Source: Lentisphaerae bacterium RIFOXYA12_64_32
GTDB lineage: Bacteria; Verrucomicrobiota; Lentisphaeria; Oligosphaerales; YB12-FULL-65-16
Reading direction: 5' to 3'
Assembly (NCBI GenBank): GCA_001803235.1
Contig: MHBL01000060.1
Span: forward strand, 1 to 39,488
DNA: 39,488 nucleotides
The position numbers and the translations under genes were made by a program. Under the pieces are notes generated by a model that was not told the origin of the DNA, did no database searches, and saw only the letters and a list, made by a program, of their open reading frames with translations. Within the stretch, counting starts at the first letter, position 1, and each line of letters opens with the position of its first letter. This document shows positions 22,530-29,394 of the stretch, piece by piece.

Positions 22530-23523
22530 GTCGGAGTACTTGGACCTGCTGTTGCGGTTCCTGTGGCGGCAGTGGTCGGCCCTGGGCGTGGCAGGCCATG
22601 CCGACACTGGAGACCGCTGGCCCATCGACCCCGAGGCCCTGCTTGCATTCACGTGCACCATCGGCCGGTACGACCCGCGCCTCTTCGATGAGGTCCTGGA
22701 CTGGCTGGTGGCCAACGAGCGGTTCGTCAACGTGCAACGTCTGAGGACGGTCATGCGGAGCGAGGGTTTCACGGGGGGCACAGCCTTGGCCGCGGTGGCG
22801 GGGGCAATGAGTAAGCACGGCAAGGGAATCAAGTGGCGACGCCTTGCCATGACGGAGGACGAACAGCCGAAGGATCGGTACCTGTTCCGCCGGGCCGATA
22901 ACGCCGTCTTGCCGCTGGTCGGTGAGCCAGACCCGGTGTTCAAGTCCTATGGGTGGCTGCGGAATCCTCTCGAATTGCGCGGACTGTCCAACGAATTCCC
23001 ACCGCATGCGAAAAGCACGCTGTGGTTGAGACTGCGCGCGCTTTTCGGCGTCAATGCCCGCTGCGAAATCGTCCTGCTCCTTCTGGTCTCGGGGCGGGCC
23101 GGTGCCTCGGACATCGCGCGCCAGACGTACTACTTCCATCGGACCATTCAGGACGCCGTGGGCGACATGAGCCGATCCGGCCTTGTGATGTCCAAGCGAC
23201 TGGGACGCGAACGGTTCTACTCGCTCGGGGCTCCGGAGAAATGGGAGGCGCTGCTGGACCTGGAGCAAGGCGCCCTGAGTTGGGTCTGCTGGCCCCCACT
23301 CCTTTCCGCTCTGGAGGCCATCTGGTTCTGTATTCAGCCGGACGCCTTCGCCAAACTCCCGCCCTTGCTGCAGATGTCCGAACTCCGCAAACTGATGCGG
23401 GAAAGCGCCGGTGCGAAGTTCGCACGAAGCGGCCTGGCCGCGAGCCTGCCGGACGAAGAGCGACTGGCTGGGATGGAGTACCTCGATGAACTCATGGTTG
23501 CAGTCCGTAACCTGTTGGGATAG
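22504..23523 (+). CDS. unrecognised winged-helix partner of the nucleotidyltransferase
   Basis: This 339-residue protein belongs to no family that I can name. Residues about 5-130 are helical. Residues about 180-250 look like a winged helix of the ArsR/MarR type (LRALFGVNARCEIVLLLLVSGRAGASDIARQTYYFHRTIQDAVGDMSRSGLV with GRERFYSLG as the wing). The rest is helical. It overlaps the nucleotidyltransferase gene by 26 bases and ends five bases before hsdS. A DNA-binding protein next to a nucleotidyltransferase recalls AbiEi/AbiEii, where the winged-helix protein is the antitoxin, though there it comes first. It may repress the promoter at 21869. Confidence 0.6.
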   Translation: MAQSLTEFRSEYLDLLLRFLWRQWSALGVAGHADTGDRWPIDPEALLAFTCTIGRYDPRLFDEVLDWLVANERFVNVQRLRTVMRSEGFTGGTALAAVAGAMSKHGKGIKWRRLAMTEDEQPKDRYLFRRADNAVLPLVGEPDPVFKSYGWLRNPLELRGLSNEFPPHAKSTLWLRLRALFGVNARCEIVLLLLVSGRAGASDIARQTYYFHRTIQDAVGDMSRSGLVMSKRLGRERFYSLGAPEKWEALLDLEQGALSWVCWPPLLSALEAIWFCIQPDAFAKLPPLLQMSELRKLMRESAGAKFARSGLAASLPDEERLAGMEYLDELMVAVRNLLG

Positions 23524-23528
23524 GGAAA

Positions 23529-24860
23529 ATGAGAATCGCCCACCTCAAGGCCAGCCAGAAGACCAAGCAAACCCCCATCGGCGAGATCCCGGTGGAGTGG
23601 TGCACAAGTCTCCTCGGGGACCTCATCAGCATCAAACACGGGTATGCGTTCAAGAGCCAGCACTTTGCCGACTCTGGGGAGTGCGTTGTCTTGACGCCTG
23701 GGAACTTCTTCGAGGAAGGTGGCTTTCGCAGTCGGGGAGAGCATGACAGGTACTACACAGCCGAGTTCCCGCCAGAGTACCTCCTGAAGGCGGGCGACCT
23801 TATCGTTGCGATGACTGAACAGGCGGAGGGGTTACTCGGGAGCCCCGCGATAATTCCGGCAGGAGGGAAGTACCTGCACAATCAGCGCCTGGGACTCGTG
23901 TCGATCCGTGACCAACGGCGTCTGCACCGTGACTTCCTGTTCCGTCTGCTGAACGCAGATCCTGTCCGGCGGCACATATCGGTCACTGCTGGCGGCACGA
24001 AGGTGAGGCATACATCTCCGGCCAAGATCCTGTCAACGCGAGTGTATCTCCCCCCTCTCCCCGAGCAGCGGAAGATCGCCGAGATCCTCTCGACCTGGGA
24101 CCGGGCCATCGAGCAGATCGGGGACCTCATCGCCGCCAAGCAGCGCCTCAAGAAAGGACTCATGCAACAGATCCTCGCCGGCAAGCTGCGCTTCCCGCAG
24201 TTCGGGCGGCCGACAGGTGGACCAGACGTCCTGCCCGCAGGTTGGTCTAGGGCAAGACTGTCCGACGTCTTTGAACGCGTGACGCGCACGGTCGGCGATG
24301 CGCGGGATGCCGAACCACTGAGCATCACGGCAACCGTTGGGTTCGTACGACAGCGCGACAAGTTCAGCAGGGTCATCGCGGGCAAGCAACTCCAAGACTA
24401 CATTCTGTTGCGCCGGGGTGAATTCGCCTACAACAAGGGCAACTCAGACGCCTACCCGCAGGGGTGCATCCACAGGCTGATGGAGTATGAGCAGGCAGCC
24501 GTGCCCCATGTCTACTTCTGCTTTCGGGGCAAGGGGGACAACGTTGATCCAGGTTTCTACGCGTTCTACTTCCAACTTGGCTTACTGAACGGCCAGTTGT
24601 CGCGACTCATCAACTCCGGGGTGCGAAATGACGGTTTGCTGAATCTCCCCGCCGACGGTTTTTTCAAGATGACCCTCCTCGTGCCGCCTGTCCCGGAGCA
24701 AAAGCGCATCGCCGTAGCACTTCGCGTCTGCGACGCTGAACTCAGTGCTCTACGCCGGCACTTGGCCGCACTGCAGCAGCAGAAGAAAGGCCTCATGCAG
24801 AAACTGCTGACGGGGAAGGTGAGGGTCACAACCAGGGAGACCACAGAGGATGTCAGTTGA
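23529..24860 (+). CDS. hsdS: type I restriction specificity subunit HsdS, full length
   Basis: This 443-residue protein has two target-recognition domains, each followed by a conserved helix. TRD1 spans about 8-185 and ends in PLPEQRKIAEILSTWDRAIE, then KQRLKKGLMQQILAGKLRF. TRD2 spans about 232-400 and ends in PPVPEQKRIAVALRVCDAE, then QQQKKGLMQKLLTGKVRV. The two repeats set the distance between the half-sites of a bipartite target. It should bind two HsdM to form the methylase. The gene overlaps the following HEPN-like gene by 11 bases, so translation is coupled. This is one of two S-type genes in the island, the other being the half-size form at 18220. Confidence 0.93.
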   Translation: MRIAHLKASQKTKQTPIGEIPVEWCTSLLGDLISIKHGYAFKSQHFADSGECVVLTPGNFFEEGGFRSRGEHDRYYTAEFPPEYLLKAGDLIVAMTEQAEGLLGSPAIIPAGGKYLHNQRLGLVSIRDQRRLHRDFLFRLLNADPVRRHISVTAGGTKVRHTSPAKILSTRVYLPPLPEQRKIAEILSTWDRAIEQIGDLIAAKQRLKKGLMQQILAGKLRFPQFGRPTGGPDVLPAGWSRARLSDVFERVTRTVGDARDAEPLSITATVGFVRQRDKFSRVIAGKQLQDYILLRRGEFAYNKGNSDAYPQGCIHRLMEYEQAAVPHVYFCFRGKGDNVDPGFYAFYFQLGLLNGQLSRLINSGVRNDGLLNLPADGFFKMTLLVPPVPEQKRIAVALRVCDAELSALRRHLAALQQQKKGLMQKLLTGKVRVTTRETTEDVS

Positions 24861-26373
24861 CCTGAGTCGCTATCTTGAGAACGTGCTCGCGTCCGAGGAT
24901 CGCCCTCTACTGGAAGAGGCGGATCTGGCAGCGAAGGCGGGTGCACTGAGGGGTGCCTACGTTCTGGTCTGGCTTGCCTGCGCCGAGTCCCTCAAACGAC
25001 GTTTCCGTGAGGCGCAGAAGCGCGATGGCAATGCGGGCAAGATCGTCGGTGACATTGAGACGAAGGAGAAGGAACACAAGGCGGTTGACAAGTTGGTCCT
25101 CGATAAGGCAAAGGAATACGGCTTCATCGATGACACAGCATATGCGGAGTTGTTCCACGTCTACGAGATGCGTTGCGTCTACGGCCATCCATATGAGGTC
25201 TCTCCACTGGCTGAGCAACTCGTAGGCGCCGCGGCGGTCGTGTCAAGGCATGTGCTTTCCCAACCCGTTAAGCTGAAACACGGATTCGCGCAAAGGGTGC
25301 TGACCGACCTCTTTGAGGACCCGCACTACCTGGATGATAGCCCTGAGCGGGTGAGAGAGTTTGCGGCTGAAACGGTCAGCCGCATAGATGGGACTGTCCA
25401 CGCTTGGCTCCTGAAGGAATGCTGTAAGCGCCTGGAACCAATGATTGACGACGCGTCAGTGCGGCTGTTTGCCAGGCGCGGCAAGTGCTTCGCAAAGTCG
25501 GCCCTTGAAAAGTCTGGCTGTGAGATCCTCGATCCCTCCGAATGGCATGCATTCGCCCAAGAGTACCCGAAATCAGCAAGTTCGATCCTTACTGCCCCTT
25601 CCCTGTTCCCCAAGGTTGGGACGCGCGCTCAGGACTACATCATCGGGAGCATTTTGGAGCAAGGCAAGACTCATCCTACTCGCCTGAGACTTTTGGAGTC
25701 AGCATCGCAGCGTGGTCTGCTCAGTGATCGCCAAACCAAACGTTTCGAGATCCTCATCAGCGAGAAGGTTGGCACTGGGGCCTCCCGTATGACACAAGCT
25801 GGCGCTGAGTGGCTCAGATCCTCCGGTCTCCGGCTCAAGACGGTCTTCCGGCATCTGATCCAGGGTCTGGAATCTCATACTTGGTACCACCAGAATCCTA
25901 TCGCGGACATGGTCAGGTCAGAGGGGCCGGAGGGGGTATCCAGCCTGACTGAGCAAGAACAGGAGGAATTGGGACGGAACATCCTCCAGTCGGCGGACGG
26001 CGGTGCCAGATCATCACTCTCCCTTCTTGAGGCGGTCGGAAAGGCTGAGGGTGGCGAATGGCCCGCCTGCTTTGTCCGAGGCATCCTGGCCGAATGCTTC
26101 GTGAACGAGCGGGGCCAGATACGGTTCAAGACCACAAGCCTCGACAAAGCCCTAGGCTGCCTGTGGTCCTTAGGCAAAGACAAACAGAAAACGGTCATCG
26201 AGGCCATTGCGGAGTCAATTGGCAAGGGCACACCGAAACGGGGTTATGTAGACAAGGGGAATGTGAAGGACATGCTCTCATCCCTGCCTGCCGAAACCAA
26301 GAGTGGTCGCGCCCCCCTTCGTAAACTGAGAGACGCAATCTCGCGCATCGAGGCAAAAGAAGGATCAGATTGA
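24850..26373 (+). CDS. large uncharacterised protein with a HEPN-like N-terminal domain
   Basis: I recognise no full-length family for this 507-residue protein. The N-terminal ~140 residues look like a HEPN domain. A long helix (AKAGALRGAYVLVWLACAES, residues 28-47, continuing to about 56) and a later helix (about 95-107) lead into Arg108-x4-His113 (RCVYGH), the R-X4-6-H pattern that is catalytic in many HEPN RNases of toxin and defence systems. The remaining ~360 residues are mainly helical, with no visible motif. The start overlaps hsdS by 11 bases, so it is probably translated with the specificity subunit. Base composition is less GC-rich than hsdM and hsdR, suggesting a separate origin. 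A role as an RNase effector tied to restriction is inference. Confidence 0.6.
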   Translation: MSVDLSRYLENVLASEDRPLLEEADLAAKAGALRGAYVLVWLACAESLKRRFREAQKRDGNAGKIVGDIETKEKEHKAVDKLVLDKAKEYGFIDDTAYAELFHVYEMRCVYGHPYEVSPLAEQLVGAAAVVSRHVLSQPVKLKHGFAQRVLTDLFEDPHYLDDSPERVREFAAETVSRIDGTVHAWLLKECCKRLEPMIDDASVRLFARRGKCFAKSALEKSGCEILDPSEWHAFAQEYPKSASSILTAPSLFPKVGTRAQDYIIGSILEQGKTHPTRLRLLESASQRGLLSDRQTKRFEILISEKVGTGASRMTQAGAEWLRSSGLRLKTVFRHLIQGLESHTWYHQNPIADMVRSEGPEGVSSLTEQEQEELGRNILQSADGGARSSLSLLEAVGKAEGGEWPACFVRGILAECFVNERGQIRFKTTSLDKALGCLWSLGKDKQKTVIEAIAESIGKGTPKRGYVDKGNVKDMLSSLPAETKSGRAPLRKLRDAISRIEAKEGSD

Positions 26374-26394
26374 GCGACAACTCCGGGTCTGGGC

Positions 26395-26490
26395 CATCTA
26401 GGGCGACAGCAAGAGCTTCACGTTGAACTACTTCGAATGGGAGCACCTACGAGCAGCGTCGTTCTCGCGACCGAGGGGTACGTGGCCGGT
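26395..26490 (+). pseudogene. relic of an hsdR gene
   Basis: From CATCTA at 26395 the sequence follows hsdR at 29728 closely: 43 of the first 49 bases agree, including GGCGACAGCAAGAGCTTCACG. The translation GDSKSFTLNYFEWE parallels GDSKSFTLNYIDWE of HsdR (residues about 114-127). The tyrosine codon TAC is TAG here, a stop in the old frame. A one-base deletion follows, after which weaker similarity runs to about 26490. No more of the gene is visible, so this is a short remnant. It sits directly after the HEPN-like gene, where hsdR would be expected in the operon. Confidence 0.75.
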
Positions 26491-26557
26491 GACATAGCGC
26501 TGCCCATGGTGTACCTTGTGGCAGATTGACCTGACTTGAGCGCAGGGGGTTCTGGCG

Positions 26558-27724
26558 ATGATCACGCGACTGGAAGTCTCGAACTACCGGAGTCTGGGCG
26601 AGGACGTGCGGCTGGACCTGGGCCAGTTCACGGCCCTGGTGGGGCAGAACGGCTCGGGCAAGAGCAATGTGGCCGACGCGTTCCGCTTTGTCTCCGAGGC
26701 ACTGCGACTCGGACTCGACTCGGCCATCACCAGCCGTCATGGCATCCGCGCGGTACGACGCTGGAGTTCCGGGCGCCCGTTCAACCTGAAGATCCGGATC
26801 CTTGTCAGCGACCAGGTGTTCAACGGCGGCTACGAGTTCGAGCTGACCGGGGATCGAGCGGAGGAGTACCGGGTCAAGCACGAACACGGTTGGCTGACCC
26901 CGGCGGACGATTTCCTGCGCAAGGACCACGAGTTCACCGTGGACGCGACCGGGTGGCATGGTCCGTCGGACCTGCGGCCCGATGTGTCGCACGGACGCCT
27001 GGCGTTGCCGGTCGTGGCGGGCGACGAGCGGTTCCGACCTTTGGCCGACGCCCTGCGCGATGTCGAGGTGTATTCAGTGTTCCCCGACACCCTGCGCCAG
27101 CCGCAGAAGCACGATCCGATCCGCCCGATGCGGCGGCACGGCGAGAACTGGACAACGATCCTGCGTGGCATCGGCGATGACGCCAAGTCCGACATGAAAG
27201 CGGCACTCGGCAGGCTGACCGGCGACATCACGGACGTTCGCGTCAGCCCGGTCGCCGGGTTCCTGACCGCGGAGTTCTTCCACCTGCCGCAGGCACAGGA
27301 CGGTCAACGCGGTCGCGGGAAGCGGCTGAAGTGGTTCGATGCAGCACAGGAATCCGACGGGACCCTGCGGTTCGCGGGCATTCTGACGGCACTGCTCCAG
27401 GACCCGGCGCCGCGGTTGATCGGTATCGAAGAACCGGAATTGACCGTTCACGTGGGCGCGATCCGGCTGCTCTACGACTTCGTGCACGAGGCGGCACGCA
27501 AGACGCAGGTCCTGGTGACGACCCATTGCCCCGAGCTGCTCGACCTGCTCAACGCGGACGATGTCCGGGTGGTCACGCGAACAGGGGGCGTGACCGCGGT
27601 GGCCAAACTGCACCGGTGCCAGGTCGAGATGGTGCGGAAGCACCTCATGACACTGGGCGAAGTGGCCCGGACCGAAGGCCTGCAGCCCGACGAACCCGAC
27701 GCGCTGGCCGTGGCGGAGAACTGA
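26558..27724 (+). CDS. OLD/RecF-like AAA ATPase (AAA_15/AAA_21 type)
   Basis: This 388-residue ABC-type ATPase has Walker A GQNGSGKS (29-36), a signature-like QESDGTLRF segment (about 270-278), Walker B LIGIEEPE with Glu291-Glu292, and the switch histidine His323 (TTHCPELL). The start MITRLEVSNYRSL is typical of the OLD/RecF/SMC-like family. The domain between the motifs is shorter than a coiled coil of SMC proteins. It is followed three bases later by the DUF4276 gene, a common partnership in which the ATPase controls a Toprim-like nuclease. It probably serves as an anti-phage module; the trigger is unknown. Confidence 0.87.
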   Translation: MITRLEVSNYRSLGEDVRLDLGQFTALVGQNGSGKSNVADAFRFVSEALRLGLDSAITSRHGIRAVRRWSSGRPFNLKIRILVSDQVFNGGYEFELTGDRAEEYRVKHEHGWLTPADDFLRKDHEFTVDATGWHGPSDLRPDVSHGRLALPVVAGDERFRPLADALRDVEVYSVFPDTLRQPQKHDPIRPMRRHGENWTTILRGIGDDAKSDMKAALGRLTGDITDVRVSPVAGFLTAEFFHLPQAQDGQRGRGKRLKWFDAAQESDGTLRFAGILTALLQDPAPRLIGIEEPELTVHVGAIRLLYDFVHEAARKTQVLVTTHCPELLDLLNADDVRVVTRTGGVTAVAKLHRCQVEMVRKHLMTLGEVARTEGLQPDEPDALAVAEN

Positions 27725-27727
27725 ACC

Positions 27728-28399
27728 ATGGGGCGTGGCTATGTCATCGTCGAGGGACAGGGCGAGGTCGAGGCGGTCCTCAACCTCCTCACCCGTCTAT
27801 GGTATGACCTTGGGCTGCCATACGCCCATTGGGCCCAGCCCTTGCGCTGGCGCGGGCTGCACCTCGAACAGAAGGCGCGGGAAGCATGCAGGATCGTTCG
27901 GGCACGCGGTGACGCCGACATGCTGCTTGTGCTGCGGGACGCGGACCTCGACGACGATTGCCCCATGGTCCGGGGCCCGGAGGCAGCAACCTGGCTGCGG
28001 AGCGAAGCATTGCCATTCCCGGCGGCGGTGGCACTTCTGCACAAGGAGTACGAGACCCTCTTCCTGCCGTGCCTGCCGCTGATGGCGGGCAAGACCTGGC
28101 GCGACGAGCGGGGCAATGAACGCGGCGGTTTCCTGGACGGGACTGCGTACGACGGCAATCCTGAGCAGACGCGGGGAATCAAGGAATGGCTTTCGGACCG
28201 TTTGCCTCGAGGCAGAAGCTATAAGCCCACGCTCGACCAGCTTCCCTTGACCCGCATGCTTGACTTCGTTGCACTGCGGGAGTCCGGTCTGCCATGCTTC
28301 GGGACGCTTGAGCGCGCCGTTCGTTTTCTGGGTACGCACCTGGGCCAGCCTGGGGTCGTCTACCCGTCCCAGGAGTCCGAAGGATCGACGTCGCAGTAG
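27728..28399 (+). CDS. DUF4276-family Toprim-like protein, partner of the ATPase
   Basis: This 223-residue protein begins VIVEGQGE (Glu9, Glu13) and contains LRDADLDDDC (Asp71, Asp73, Asp75-77), the acidic pattern of Toprim-like metal sites in the DUF4276 family. A central ERGGFLDGTAYDGNPEQTRGIKEWL-type region is family-like and contains the conserved G-x-K-x-W stretch. It lies three bases after the ATPase stop and is surely co-transcribed with it. OLD-family nucleases carry ATPase and Toprim on one chain; here they are split. Nuclease activity is inferred from family resemblance. The operon appears to end here, before the REP repeat. Confidence 0.8.
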   Translation: MGRGYVIVEGQGEVEAVLNLLTRLWYDLGLPYAHWAQPLRWRGLHLEQKAREACRIVRARGDADMLLVLRDADLDDDCPMVRGPEAATWLRSEALPFPAAVALLHKEYETLFLPCLPLMAGKTWRDERGNERGGFLDGTAYDGNPEQTRGIKEWLSDRLPRGRSYKPTLDQLPLTRMLDFVALRESGLPCFGTLERAVRFLGTHLGQPGVVYPSQESEGSTSQ

Positions 28400-28473
28400 T
28401 GCGGTACCTGAGACTGATGCGGCAGTGCGCGACCGAGACACGGTGGGTGAAATCCCCCGTGCATGTAACGATT

Positions 28474-28532
28474 CCAGGCCCAACGGGCCGGCCTCACCGT
28501 AGCCCAGGGCAAGCGCAGCGCCGCCCTGGGAA
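28474..28532 (+). repeat. REP repeat, copy 2 (5' side of the transposase)
   Basis: This copy is the same as 21693-21751 over 59 bases and has the stems CCCAGGGC/GCCCTGGG and GGCCC/GGGCC. It lies 63 bases upstream of the RAYT gene. With copy 3 on the other side in opposite orientation, it forms the arrangement typical of REP-associated transposases. Confidence 0.88.
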
Positions 28533-28595
28533 GGAAGATAGACGGAAGAAAGAGCCCTGAAAGGGGTCCTCACCCCGAAACGGAGCGACAACGGA

Positions 28596-29048
28596 ATGCC
28601 GCAGTCCTTCTGCCAGATCTACGCCCACGTCATCTTCTCGACCAAGGCCCGCCAACGTTGGCTGGACGACGCCATCCGCGCCCGCGTCCACGCGTACCTT
28701 GCGACGATCGCGCGGGATTGCGGCTGCCCGCATGTACACGCGGGCGGGCCGGACGATCACGTACACATGCTCGTCGACCTCGGCAAGAAGGTCGATCCGG
28801 TAACCCTCATCGGCAAGGTGAAGCAGGAGAGTTCCAAGTTCGTGAAGACGCTCGGGGCGGACCACGGCGGGTTCTATTGGCAGAACGGGTATGGCGCGTT
28901 TTCAGTGGGGCCGACGCGGGTGATGGAGGTCGAGTCGTACATCGACGGCCAGGTCGAGCATCATCGGCGGCAGTCGTTTCAGGAGGAATTCCGGGCGTTC
29001 TTGGAGCGGTATGGTATCCAATACGACGAACGGTACGTATGGGATTGA
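28596..29048 (+). CDS. REP-associated tyrosine transposase (IS200-like, RAYT)
   Basis: This 150-residue protein is a Y1-type HUH transposase. The metal-binding histidines are His55 and His57 (DDHVHML), and the nucleophile is probably Tyr115 (VESYIDGQVEHH). The start MPQSFCQIYAHVIFSTK is typical of the IS200/RAYT group. It is not next to a tnpB gene and is flanked by inverted copies of a REP repeat. Such enzymes cut and rejoin single-stranded REP hairpins and are thought to spread them. It is intact and could account for the REP copies in the window, including that in the HigA-like gene. Confidence 0.9.
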   Translation: MPQSFCQIYAHVIFSTKARQRWLDDAIRARVHAYLATIARDCGCPHVHAGGPDDHVHMLVDLGKKVDPVTLIGKVKQESSKFVKTLGADHGGFYWQNGYGAFSVGPTRVMEVESYIDGQVEHHRRQSFQEEFRAFLERYGIQYDERYVWD

Positions 29049-29086
29049 GGCGCCCCTTCAGGGCGCAATTGCGGGGTGTCGTCCCC

Positions 29087-29143
29087 GTCCCAGGGCGGCG
29101 CTGCGCTTGCCCTGGGCTACGGTGAGGCCGCCCCGTTGGGGCT
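29087..29143 (-). repeat. REP repeat, copy 3 (inverted, 3' side of the transposase)
   Basis: The reverse complement of this segment matches copies 1 and 2 with a few changes near its ends (for example GTCCCAG for TTCCCAG on the plus strand). A 6-bp hairpin GCGCCC/GGGCGC lies before it at 29050-29066. The remainder of the 346-bp gap up to hsdR (29144-29394) is partly AT-rich and probably carries the hsdR promoter. I could not place convincing hexamers. Confidence 0.82.
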
Positions 29144-29394
29144 GATGAGAACGGCTGACGGACGAGCGACTTCAGGTCCAGGGGCCGGCGGGGACGCGCA
29201 GGTCCGCGCGGACGGAGCCACGATAGTGTCGCCTGTTGGGGCCGATTCTGGACACCGGCCGGGGCCGATTAAAGGAACAAAAGGAATATTAACGGCCTGG
29301 ACACGCTCGACGTTCCTAAGTAATTGCAGCACAGTATGTTTCTATTAATCATCTACGTGTCCTGAGACTCTTGCTCGATTAATGGGACGGATTC

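Noticed and set aside
26558..28399. Naming the ATPase/DUF4276 pair as PARIS or Gabija
   Set aside because: PARIS uses a DUF4435-type effector and Gabija carries ATPase and Toprim on one chain with a helicase partner; neither matches the two proteins here.
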